From Thermoguttaceae bacterium (lineage in GTDB: Bacteria; Planctomycetota; Planctomycetia; Pirellulales; Thermoguttaceae), in assembly GCA_017939795.1 (NCBI GenBank), contig JAGBAA010000036.1, forward strand, positions 1-64,000: a stretch of 64,000 nucleotides of DNA, read 5' to 3'. The notes beneath the pieces were generated by a model. The model was not told the DNA's origin. It did not search any database and was given only the letters and a program-made list of their open reading frames with translations. Position 1 is the stretch's first letter; each line of letters begins with the position of its first letter. Position numbers and translations under genes: made by a program. Of the stretch, positions 33,269-42,067 are shown in pieces.

Positions 33269-34573
33269 TCAGGACACGATCCCTAATTTCTTCTCGACCC
33301 ACAGGATGACACTCAGAAGGAGGACCATCAGAAGCCAAAGTCCCAATCCAAGCGTCACCAAAAGGGATCCCAGCTGGAAGATCGGTATGGTGAGGGCCCA
33401 GAGCATCGGCCAGTTCAGCATCGTCAGGAGTGCCGAAGCACAGAGGAAGGGACCGTAGGGTATCTCCGGATCTTTGAAGATCAAAATAAGAAGGAGTCCC
33501 AAAACGATCCCGGCAAACGGCGCAATGAAAAACAGGACGACGCAAGGCTGCCAGCCGAGAAACGCTCCAAACATCGCCATGAGCGTCACGTCGCCAAATC
33601 CCATTGCTTCGCGGTCCAGTCCCAGTCTGCTTCCAAGCCGGACCATCCAAATGAACGCACCTGAGATCCCCATTCCCAGAAGCGCGGACCAGAGGGAAAG
33701 CCACTGCTGCCCGGCCTGCATCCAGATAAAGAGAATGGCGAACGTCCCCAATTCTCCCATCCAGAAGATCCGGCGCGTCGATCTTGTCCGCAAAAGGCGA
33801 AGCCAGAAGATCCTCCAGGCCCAAATCAGTCCGCGTCCTGTATGCCAGCGGCGGTCCATCAGGGCAAAACACCAGCCCCACCAGCAGACGAGTGCAGAAA
33901 TGAGGCCGTACATTCCGCCGAACGGTGAGCGCAGAACATCAAGCGGCGGATTGGGAGACGACGCCGTCAGCGGAACCAGAAGATCCTCTCCGGTCTCCAT
34001 CTGCGTCAGAGGGAAATCGAGAAGACCGTTCACCGGCGCGATCTGAAGCGGGACATCAAAATTCCCCATTCTGCACGTACCAAGATCCAGCGGAAAAACG
34101 GCCGCACAAAGCAGCGCGAAAAGCGTTCCGCCGATCGTGATCCGGTCCGGGATCGTTTTTTCGTCAAAGTCGATGAGTGAAGCGGCAAGCATCAGAGCGA
34201 CCAAAACTGACTGAAAAACAAACCGGGCAATGAGGCTCCAGACCGTGGACGGCGTGACGGGGATCTCATTGACGAAAAGCAGTGCCGCAGGCTCCGCAAC
34301 AGTTTTCTGGAAAAACCAGACCGCAAATACCGCCATCGCCAGCTCAACGAGGAGTGGACGGAACCAGACCCGCCGCCCGAAGCGTTCCGTTTCGTTTCTC
34401 ATGCCGAACCATCCGACGACAGGAATTCGGTACCACCAGGGCGGAGACCATCCGGAGGCACACCATGGATTTTCCCGTCGGGGAGCCCATGCCCACGCAG
34501 ACGCAGCGTAATTCGCGAATGCGCCAAGCAAAATTCCCAGCAGTGCGGAAAGCAGCAAAAACAGAAGCCCCAT
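33269..34573 (-). CDS. A24-type prepilin peptidase, atypical
   Basis: 434 residues from MGLLFLLLSALLGILLG (CAT 34571-34573, GAGG upstream). Many membrane spans. The two catalytic aspartates are visible: SLIDFDEKTIPDRITIGG and GFGDVTLMAMFGAFLGW (the GxGD motif). The N-terminal domain has the shape PPWWYRIPVVGWFGMRNETERFGRRVWFRPLLVELAM but lacks the CxxC...CxxC zinc motif of PilD, so it probably cleaves prepilins without the usual methyltransferase arrangement. A long insert (GTCRMGNFDVPLQ...TRRIFWMGELG) sits between the catalytic residues. Likely substrates are the DUF1559 and other pseudopilins. Confidence 0.85.
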   Translation of the reverse strand: MGLLFLLLSALLGILLGAFANYAASAWAWAPRRENPWCASGWSPPWWYRIPVVGWFGMRNETERFGRRVWFRPLLVELAMAVFAVWFFQKTVAEPAALLFVNEIPVTPSTVWSLIARFVFQSVLVALMLAASLIDFDEKTIPDRITIGGTLFALLCAAVFPLDLGTCRMGNFDVPLQIAPVNGLLDFPLTQMETGEDLLVPLTASSPNPPLDVLRSPFGGMYGLISALVCWWGWCFALMDRRWHTGRGLIWAWRIFWLRLLRTRSTRRIFWMGELGTFAILFIWMQAGQQWLSLWSALLGMGISGAFIWMVRLGSRLGLDREAMGFGDVTLMAMFGAFLGWQPCVVLFFIAPFAGIVLGLLLILIFKDPEIPYGPFLCASALLTMLNWPMLWALTIPIFQLGSLLVTLGLGLWLLMVLLLSVILWVEKKLGIVS

Positions 34574-34823
34574 AAAAAACCTCACGGAACAAAATTTTGA
34601 ATTTTTGGGAAGATCCCGATCCACTATCGTCTATTTTACCCGCGAACGCCATCCATTTCAAGGGGAGGGGGCGAAAATTTCCGCAGGAAACTTCCAAAGC
34701 TGCACGAGCCGGCAGCATTTTCCTTTTGAGAGCAAAACGGGCGATTTATTCTGCGCAAATAGACCGGATTTCCAGAAATTTGAAAAATTTGGGGAAAATT
34801 TGCCTTCATCCCCGTTCCGATTC

Positions 34824-34852
34824 TTGACATTTCACCGCAAAACGGGTAAAAT
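34824..34852 (+). promoter_or_regulatory. promoter of the kinase operon (TTGACA-17-TAAAAT)
   Basis: TTGACA 34824-34829 and TAAAAT 34847-34852 with exactly 17 bases between. The kinase ATG is 270 bases downstream, so the mRNA would have a long A/T-rich leader with no other recognisable element. Bases 34574-34823 hold nothing else I can name. Confidence 0.65.
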
Positions 34853-35122
34853 GGAAAATGTATTTTTTTATTCATGAAAGGGATTTTTGAAATTTCGCGC
34901 AGAAAAAATTGCGAAGTTCCGGGATTTCCGCTTTTTCAAACCGCATTCCGGTCCGATTCGTTTTGTCCCAATCATGATCCAGGTTTCCGCACCTCCGCCG
35001 CAGTCCGGTTTTCATTTCGTTTTTTTATTTCGTTTTCCGTTTCGGTACTCGCGATATGAAAAAACTCCCGGTCTGCAGATTTTCCGCACTGAAAATTCAT
35101 TTTCCAATCAGGAATTCCGACC

Positions 35123-38100
35123 ATGTCCATTAAAGACTCCTCAACTTTGATGAAAATAATCGAACGCAGCAAACTGCTTCAGGCTTCCGAACTGGAACAG
35201 GCGCAGGCTTTGAGCGTCCAGTACCCGGACAGTCAGGGATTTCTCAAGGCACTCTACCGCCGAAAAATGATCACGCGCTGGCAGGCGGGACAGCTTCTTG
35301 CCGGAAATTCTTCATTTTTCCTTGGAAAATACAAACTGGTCGAGCTGATCGGCGCAGGCGGTATGGGAAGAGTCTTCCGTGCGGAACACACGGCCATGAA
35401 CCGAAGTGTCGCGCTGAAGATCATTTCCCGGGAACTGGTCACGGATCCGGAAGCCCAGAAACTGTTCCTGAATGAAGCCCGCGCGATCGCGTCCCTGAAT
35501 CATCCGAATATCGTGCACGCATACAGTGTGGACAAAGAGGGGGACCGGTACTATATCGTGATGGAGTACGTGGAAGGATCCGACCTCGAAAAGATCGTGC
35601 AGAAGGACGGACCGATCGAACAGGGCAAAGCTGCGCGCTTCATTTTACAGGCCGCCGGCGCACTGCACCATGCGCATGAGCGAAACATGATCCACTGCGA
35701 CATCAAACCGGCAAATCTTCTGGTCAACGAAGCGGATCAGGTCAAGATCCTCGACATGGGGCTGGCCCGATTCCAGTCCAAATCAGATTCCAAGGGGAAA
35801 CGCGGAATGGAAAATGCCGCAGATCCGGCAAATGAGGAAGAAGGTACTCCGCAGATCATCGGCACGGTCGACTATATGGCGCCGGAAGTTGCGGAGGATC
35901 AGGCGAATGCGTCGCCGCTTTCCGACATTTATTCTCTGGGATGCGTCATGTACTTCCTGCTGACCGGCCAGATCCCCTTTCCTGGAGACACGATCCCCGA
36001 ACGGATCATCAAGCATCAGTGCGGCGAACCGAAAGATCCGCAGGAACTCCAGCCGGAACTTTCCTCCCATCTGTGCGAGATCTGCCTGAAAATGATGGCG
36101 CGCGAACCTTCCGAGCGTTTCCAGAATGGAGAGGAAATCATGGAGGCTCTGAGCAAATGGCTCGCAGAATCCCGCCATGAAGACAGTGAAGGCTCTTCTA
36201 TCTCTCTGGATTTCTCCCAGTTCATCCAGGCTGGAGATCCTCATTCCAGCAGGATCGGCGCAAGCAAAAAGTCCGGTTTCTTCGGGAAATCAGGGAAACA
36301 GAAGAAATCCGAAGAAACGGAAGCCGCCGAAGGAAGCTGGGCCCTCAGGGAAAGTACGCTTCAAAAAACGACCCAGGATGAACGTTCCGCCGCACAGTCT
36401 TCTTCCAAAAATGAAACGGAAAAAGACATTCCGGACTTCGGAATGCTTGGAGAACTGGTCTCAGGGAAGGATGTACCCAAAGAAGATCTCGATCTCCCGG
36501 ATTTCCTTGGAATGCAGTTCGGCAAAACAGCCTCCGGCTCCAAAGAAAATGTTGAAGCACCCAAGACTTCCGGATCAGAAACCCTCAATGACCTGAAAAC
36601 GAAAAAGGAGAACGAGGAACGGGAAAACGAACCGGCCGTGATCGAGGAGACTGAAATTTCAAAAGAACCTCAAAAATCGGAAGAAGGTCTCTCGGAAGAG
36701 CTCAAATTCACAGAATCGACGCCGAAATCGAAAAAAAATGCAGAAAAAGAAGAAACGGGAACTCCGGGATCTGCAGAACCGTCCGACCGGCTGATCCTGG
36801 ATGAGACGGAAAAAAATGAGGAATCTGACGATACGGTCATCGCAAGCGACGAGGAGCTTGCAGAAGCCGCCGCCTCAGTGAACCGTCCAGATAATTCAGA
36901 AAAATCAAAGCCTCAAACACAGGATCTGATGGATCTCCTGAAAAACGGCATCGTGCAGGAAAAAAATTCGGAAGAGGAACTGGATGTTCCGGAAACATTT
37001 TCCCTCTCTTCTTTTGAGCCCAGGAATTCCCATTCGAAGAAATCCGAAAAGGAAGGAACGAATGAGGACCTTCTGAAAAGCGGATCCGAAAAAGAATCCG
37101 ATCAGTCGGCACGCCCAGTCTTGAAAAAACCGCGTCAAACGTGGAAAAATACGGCAGGAGATTCCGGGATCGAAGCCCCCCAAAAAACCGAGAAGGCTCA
37201 CACATCCGGAAAGAACACAGCGTCCGGAGGCAAGGTCGGCGGACTGACGGCCGTTCTGGCGAAGAGCCGGGACATCCTGGCCAGACTGACGACGTTCTGG
37301 GGAAATTTAACGAGAAAACAGAAGCTCCTCTTCGGCGGGATCGGCGGCGGTATTCTGCTCATTCTTCTGATCGTCCTGATCCTCATTTTCTGTCTTGGCG
37401 GAGAAGATCCTGCAAAAACTGCGCCTGCGGCTTCGGTAAATGAAAGTGAAGAGGTCATCGAGGAGGTCGTCGAAGATGTTTCCGAAGACGACGCTGCAAA
37501 AGATGCCGCAAAAGAGGCCGATCCGGAAAATGCGGAAGCCGCGGAAAATGCGGACGGCTCTGATGAAGCGAAAGGATCGGAATCGGATGGTGCCGGCAAT
37601 TCTGACGAAGCCGGGAATGCCTCTGGAGACGATGCAGTGAAAAAGGCACCGGACGGCGAAGAAAAATCGGCAGACGGGGGATCCGACGAGGAATCGGATG
37701 GTAAATCCAACGGAAAAACCGACGAAACTGAAGATCCCGCAGATGCAGCAGGAAAAGAGAATGCGGAAACTGCTGGAAACGGCGGAGACGAAAACACAGT
37801 CTCAACCGACGGTTCGTCAGAAGAAACGGCTCCGAATCAGGAAGATGCTTCCGCTGAAAGTATCGCAGAAAATGCCGACGGGACAGAAAATGCTTCGGAT
37901 GAAAATGCCGGTGCAGATGCAGACTCTGACGCAGTAAAGGCAGAGGAAGAGGCAAAGAAGGCAGAGGAAGAAAAAGCCAAAGCTGAAGCGGAAGCTAAAG
38001 CCAAGGAAGAGGAAGAAGCCCGGAAAAAGGCGGAAGAAGAAGCAAAGGCAAAAGAAGAAGAGGAGAAAGCTAAAGCGGAAGAGGAAGCGCGCAAAAAGGA

Positions 38101-39238
38101 AGCCGCCGAACCGTTCAAGAACTCTCCGTCTGCCGTTGAGCTTCCGGCCCTGGACGGCGAAAAACTGGAACTGACGCAGATCTCTCATGCGGGGATGGAC
38201 GTTTCGGTCTCGCTGCTTGGCGGCGAAACGGCATTTCCGGTGAAATCAAGCGGCAAGAAACCGGGAACGCAGACCAAATTCTTTACGATTTCGGAAACGG
38301 ACGGCGACGTCCCAACGTGGGAGATCCGCTACCGGATGCGGGAAGAAGAAAGCCTGGCGGCGACCCTGACTCTTGAGGAAAATTCACTTTACTTCCAATG
38401 GAATGCCGCAGAAGAAATTCCTCCGAAAGACCTCCCGGTCCTCGGAAACTGTGCGCTGAAGCTGACGTGCAATGAAAAGGAGCACGTACTGGCCCTGCGT
38501 CAGGCAGTGGAGCTTGAAACGCTCGTTCTCGGCGGCAAGACCGGCGGAGCGACCGTGAAGAGCGGCAAACTGGAGATCCCGTTCCCGTCTCTTGAAACGG
38601 TCTATGTAGAGATAGTGCGGGTCGGAAAATTCCCGGAAGATGCCAAAGTACTTCAGCTTCCGGAACCGATGAAAGCATCCGAGCTCTCCAAGCGGAATCC
38701 GCTAACGGTGAACTTCAAATTTGAGGACGCAAATGGAAACGCCCAGAACCCGCTGATTTTCCAATTCGTCCCAATGTTCTCGAACAATTTCGCGGGAACA
38801 CTGACGCCGGTCCTTTCCATTCCGGGAGGATCACTGATGAAGCAGATCGAAATGGCCAAAAATCCGCAGATCGACATCCAGGTCACCGACTGGAAGAAGC
38901 AGATCACGGCGATCGAGAAGAAAAATGAAGATGTTGCCGCTCATGCACGCAGTCCGCAGGACACAGCGAAGGTCGCGCAGCTGGAGCTTCAGATCTGGTT
39001 CGTGGATGTTCTGAAACAGCTTGACGGCGCAGATTTTGAGTATCGCATCTATGCAGATCTGGATGGAAACCAGGTCGATCTGGTGACCAGCCGCTACATT
39101 TCGCCGGAAGACAAAAAAGCCGCCAAAAAAACGGCAAGATCCTCAAAAGGACGGCGTGCACAGAATGACGGCGGCGATTCGGAAGAAAACAGTGAAGAAG
39201 CCGGCGGATTCGGCGGATTTGAAGGAATGAAATTCTGA
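35123..39238 (+). CDS. membrane Ser/Thr protein kinase with acidic linkers and a duplicated C-terminal domain
   Basis: 1371 residues; AGGA 9-10 bases before the ATG. Residues 1-65 are a helical N-terminal segment seen in planctomycete kinases (RRKMITRWQAGQLLAG). The kinase domain (about 69-345) has IGAGGMGRVF, VALKI (Lys 99), MIHCDIKPANLL, KILDMGLARF (DMG for DFG), GTVDYMAPEVAED and SDIYSLGCVMYFLLTG. The catalytic loop is HCD, not HRD, so it is a non-RD kinase. Residues 370-730 are acidic and disordered, one membrane span follows at about 735-757 (GGIGGGILLILLIVLILIFC), then a Glu/Ala/Lys-rich coil (AEEEAKAKEEEEKAKA). The last 340 residues are a beta-rich domain homologous to the next gene. 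It probably signals across the membrane. Confidence 0.88.
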   Translation: MSIKDSSTLMKIIERSKLLQASELEQAQALSVQYPDSQGFLKALYRRKMITRWQAGQLLAGNSSFFLGKYKLVELIGAGGMGRVFRAEHTAMNRSVALKIISRELVTDPEAQKLFLNEARAIASLNHPNIVHAYSVDKEGDRYYIVMEYVEGSDLEKIVQKDGPIEQGKAARFILQAAGALHHAHERNMIHCDIKPANLLVNEADQVKILDMGLARFQSKSDSKGKRGMENAADPANEEEGTPQIIGTVDYMAPEVAEDQANASPLSDIYSLGCVMYFLLTGQIPFPGDTIPERIIKHQCGEPKDPQELQPELSSHLCEICLKMMAREPSERFQNGEEIMEALSKWLAESRHEDSEGSSISLDFSQFIQAGDPHSSRIGASKKSGFFGKSGKQKKSEETEAAEGSWALRESTLQKTTQDERSAAQSSSKNETEKDIPDFGMLGELVSGKDVPKEDLDLPDFLGMQFGKTASGSKENVEAPKTSGSETLNDLKTKKENEERENEPAVIEETEISKEPQKSEEGLSEELKFTESTPKSKKNAEKEETGTPGSAEPSDRLILDETEKNEESDDTVIASDEELAEAAASVNRPDNSEKSKPQTQDLMDLLKNGIVQEKNSEEELDVPETFSLSSFEPRNSHSKKSEKEGTNEDLLKSGSEKESDQSARPVLKKPRQTWKNTAGDSGIEAPQKTEKAHTSGKNTASGGKVGGLTAVLAKSRDILARLTTFWGNLTRKQKLLFGGIGGGILLILLIVLILIFCLGGEDPAKTAPAASVNESEEVIEEVVEDVSEDDAAKDAAKEADPENAEAAENADGSDEAKGSESDGAGNSDEAGNASGDDAVKKAPDGEEKSADGGSDEESDGKSNGKTDETEDPADAAGKENAETAGNGGDENTVSTDGSSEETAPNQEDASAESIAENADGTENASDENAGADADSDAVKAEEEAKKAEEEKAKAEAEAKAKEEEEARKKAEEEAKAKEEEEKAKAEEEARKKEAAEPFKNSPSAVELPALDGEKLELTQISHAGMDVSVSLLGGETAFPVKSSGKKPGTQTKFFTISETDGDVPTWEIRYRMREEESLAATLTLEENSLYFQWNAAEEIPPKDLPVLGNCALKLTCNEKEHVLALRQAVELETLVLGGKTGGATVKSGKLEIPFPSLETVYVEIVRVGKFPEDAKVLQLPEPMKASELSKRNPLTVNFKFEDANGNAQNPLIFQFVPMFSNNFAGTLTPVLSIPGGSLMKQIEMAKNPQIDIQVTDWKKQITAIEKKNEDVAAHARSPQDTAKVAQLELQIWFVDVLKQLDGADFEYRIYADLDGNQVDLVTSRYISPEDKKAAKKTARSSKGRRAQNDGGDSEENSEEAGGFGGFEGMKF

Positions 39239-39255
39239 TTCGCGAGTTCCGTTTT

Positions 39256-39301
39256 CCCAACGTCCGGACAAATAAAATCCCAACGTCCGGATAAACAAAA
39301 C
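39256..39301 (+). repeat. two direct 23-base repeats between kinase and paralogue genes
   Basis: CCCAACGTCCGGACAAATAA at 39256 and CCCAACGTCCGGATAAACAA at 39279, repeated head to tail with a 23-base period in the 125-base gap. Could be a regulator-binding pair or a simple duplication. Confidence 0.6.
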
Positions 39302-39363
39302 AGGCGAGGCCGATTTCGGACCGAAAAACAAAAATTTGAGTCGAATTGATTTTGGAGTAAAGC

Positions 39364-40605
39364 ATGCTGAAAAAAATGCGTTTTCCTTACGTTTCGTTTT
39401 TCGCGAGTCTTCTGCTGCTCCTGCTTCTTGGCGGGACGGTCATGGCGGGCGTTTTTGACGGAGTTCCAAAATATGTTGCGCTGCCGGACTGCACGAAAGA
39501 GAGCACGGTGAAACTTTTCCCGCTCGCGACAGGAGAGAAAGCCGTGACGGTCGAACTTTTGGGCGGAGAGATCGCCATTCCGCAGAAGGGGACCAAAAAA
39601 AAGAAGAAATCAGATCCGGATGCGCAGACTCCTCCGCCGGCGGAATTCTATTCGCTTGAAGAAGGAAAAGCGAAGGATCCGAAGCTGACGGTCTGGAACA
39701 TCAAATTCAACCAGCGCGGACGAAAGGCAACGTGCGCAACGATCGCACTTGACGGAGAATCCGTAAAATTCAAGTGGCGGACGAAAGTTCCGCAGAAATT
39801 CCTTCTTCCGGTCGGAAACTGTGCGCTGAAATTGACCTGCGGCGAAGAGAAACACTACATTGCGCTGCGTAAGCCGGTTCAGATGGAGTCGATCCTTCTG
39901 AATCCCAAAACGGGGAGCGGTTCCATCAAAAGCCAGAAAATGGAGATCCCGTTTCCGTCTCCGGACGCAATGTTTCTGGAAGTACAGAATCTGGGAAAAT
40001 TCAAACCAGGAGATACTTCCGTCACCTTCCCGCCGGTGACCCGTCTTTCGGATATTTCGCCGCGTGAGCCGCTCCAGATCAATTTCACGTTCACCGACCC
40101 CAATGGAAATGCTGCCCAGCTTTTCTATTTTGATGTTCTGGTGGCGTACAAAACGAACTTCAGTGCATCTCTCATTCCGCCAAAAGAACTGGCTCGGGAT
40201 TTTGGCCAGCGGCTCCAGATCGCGTCAGATCCGCAGGTCGACATTCAGATCACGAACATGCAGAAGAAGATACAGTCGATCAAAAAGAAACTGGACGAAC
40301 AGGAAGCATGGCGGCGAAATGCGAAAGATACGCAGGAGATCGCCATGCTCCAGCAGCAGATCTCAATGATCGAGAAACTGCGTTCCATTCACGATGCAGA
40401 CGCAAAAGTCCGGCTCTTCATCGACTATGGCGAAGCGCAGGCGGACATCATCCTGACGGAAACGCTGACAGTTGAACAGCGTGAAGAAGCGAAGCAGAGT
40501 AAAAGAAAAGGCGGAAAGCAAACTGCAAAAGAAACCGGGAATGCGGACGCCGATGAAGAGGAAGCCGAAGACGGCGAAAATGGTTTTGAAGGGATGAAAT
40601 TTTAG
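39364..40605 (+). CDS. secreted paralogue of the kinase C-terminal domain
   Basis: 413 residues. GGAG lies 7-8 bases before the ATG. Signal peptide: FPYVSFFASLLLLLLLGGTVMAG. From residue 40 on it parallels the kinase tail segment by segment: VTVELLGGEIAIP / VSVSLLGGETAFP, PVGNCALKLTCGEEKH / PVLGNCALKLTCNEKEH, SQKMEIPFPSPDAMFLEV / SGKLEIPFPSLETVYVEI, NFTFTDPNGNA / NFKFEDANGNA, DPQVDIQITNMQKKIQSIKKK / NPQIDIQVTDWKKQITAIEKK. Both proteins end in GFEGMKF. The conserved tail suggests a common partner. Function unknown. It is followed by the HEAT gene 11 bases on. Confidence 0.75.
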   Translation: MLKKMRFPYVSFFASLLLLLLLGGTVMAGVFDGVPKYVALPDCTKESTVKLFPLATGEKAVTVELLGGEIAIPQKGTKKKKKSDPDAQTPPPAEFYSLEEGKAKDPKLTVWNIKFNQRGRKATCATIALDGESVKFKWRTKVPQKFLLPVGNCALKLTCGEEKHYIALRKPVQMESILLNPKTGSGSIKSQKMEIPFPSPDAMFLEVQNLGKFKPGDTSVTFPPVTRLSDISPREPLQINFTFTDPNGNAAQLFYFDVLVAYKTNFSASLIPPKELARDFGQRLQIASDPQVDIQITNMQKKIQSIKKKLDEQEAWRRNAKDTQEIAMLQQQISMIEKLRSIHDADAKVRLFIDYGEAQADIILTETLTVEQREEAKQSKRKGGKQTAKETGNADADEEEAEDGENGFEGMKF

Positions 40606-40616
40606 CGGAGCGAACC

Positions 40617-41915
40617 ATGACGGGTTGCGGGAAAAAGACGAAACGGCAGAATGCGCTAAGCCTGACTCTCGGGGTCCTGCTCGCAGGTTCTGCCGCGTTG
40701 GAAATGAGTCCGACGGCGCAGGCGGAAGGACTTTCGGAGAAAGATGCGGAAACTGCGGCAAATATACAGGGACCGGAGGAACGGACAGAAAAACTGACTT
40801 TGGTCCCGGCTTCCGCCGACCGTCCTGCACTTCAGCCGGTCTGGAAGACGAAGACGGTCGATGAATGGGCAGGCGTTTTAGAGACTGCGGTTCCGGAAGC
40901 CCCAATGGAAGCAGATACGCGTTCGATCCCGACGATCCGTGAGCAATGGTACGCGGCGTACGCACTTGGCGAGTACGGCCAGGAGGCACTTTCTGCCGTC
41001 CCAGTCCTTTTGAAGCGTTTTGCACATGAAGCGGGAAAGGACGACGACGTCCGGGCCTGCATTCTTTACTCACTCGGCAAAATGCAGGCAGAAGACGCAT
41101 TTCCCATACTGCTCGAGGCATTGGAGTCCGACTATCCGCTCATTGCGCGCACGGCAGCACTGGCACTGGGAAGGTACCCCGAACGGCTCGCATCTCCGAA
41201 TGGGAAAGAGGCGGTAAAACGAATGCTCGGGCTCCTCCGGGAAAGTTCTGATCTTCAGATCCCGCTGGCGGCCAATTGTGCCGTGACGCTCTGGGGAGCC
41301 GGCGAGAAAACCGCGGTTTGCGAGTGGCTGATCTCCGCACTGAATTCCGAACGAAAGGACGCATTTACCCGGAATTTTGAAATCTACCAGGGATGCTCGG
41401 TCTGTCTGCAGCTGACGGAGCGTTTTGGAAAGGAAGATGTCCGCACTTCTTTCGAAAGCTGGACAGAAACCGGTCCCAAAGAGCCGCTTCCGAAAAATTC
41501 CCTGCCCGAGATTCTGGCGGAGCTGGCAAAAAGCGGATCCGATCTGGACGTAAAGCTCATCGCGTGCGAAACGTTGGCGAGTTTGGGAAGCTGGGTGCTC
41601 CCGGCAGTCCAAAAGTCCATGGGTGATCCGGAAAAAACGGACGAAATTGCAGACCGCCTGCTTTACGTACTGGCGCAGATCGACGGAGGATCGGCAGAAA
41701 CGGCAAAACTCCTTTTCCGTATCGTTTCAGATGAAAGCGCGCCGCTCCGTGTCCGCACCGCTGCAGTTCGCGGACTGGTATTCCTTTCAAAAGAAAAACA
41801 GAAAACGGCAGCGGAACTTCTGGTGAAGCTCCTGAATGCGGCAGAAGTTTCCGACGTTCTAGCGATGGAAGCCAGATTCATGCTTGATCGTCTGACGCAA
41901 TCTTCGGGAACCTGA
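40617..41915 (+). CDS. exported HEAT-repeat protein
   Basis: 432 residues. The N-terminus (KKTKRQNALSLTLGVLLAGSAALEMSPTAQAE) is a signal peptide. From about residue 105 HEAT-type helical pairs follow: QWYAAYALGEYGQEALSAVPVLLKRF, DVRACILYSLGKMQAEDAFPILLEAL, LIARTAALALGRY, VKLIACETLASLGSWVLPAVQKS, VRTAAVRGLVFLSKEKQKTAAELL. Such scaffolds bind proteins. It starts 11 bases after the kinase-tail paralogue, so the three genes 35123-41915 probably form one operon, and it may bind the shared extracytoplasmic domain. That link is inferred. Confidence 0.75.
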   Translation: MTGCGKKTKRQNALSLTLGVLLAGSAALEMSPTAQAEGLSEKDAETAANIQGPEERTEKLTLVPASADRPALQPVWKTKTVDEWAGVLETAVPEAPMEADTRSIPTIREQWYAAYALGEYGQEALSAVPVLLKRFAHEAGKDDDVRACILYSLGKMQAEDAFPILLEALESDYPLIARTAALALGRYPERLASPNGKEAVKRMLGLLRESSDLQIPLAANCAVTLWGAGEKTAVCEWLISALNSERKDAFTRNFEIYQGCSVCLQLTERFGKEDVRTSFESWTETGPKEPLPKNSLPEILAELAKSGSDLDVKLIACETLASLGSWVLPAVQKSMGDPEKTDEIADRLLYVLAQIDGGSAETAKLLFRIVSDESAPLRVRTAAVRGLVFLSKEKQKTAAELLVKLLNAAEVSDVLAMEARFMLDRLTQSSGT

Positions 41916-42067
41916 ACACCGCATCCGGCAAAAGTCCTCGATTTTCACGCAAAATTCCAGACTGTGCAGAATTTCGGACCATACGGAATTTTAGATTTTT
42001 ATTTCGTCCCTGTTTTCAAATTGTCCTTTTTCAGTTTTTTCGAGATTTCCAATAAAGTTTCCCAGCC

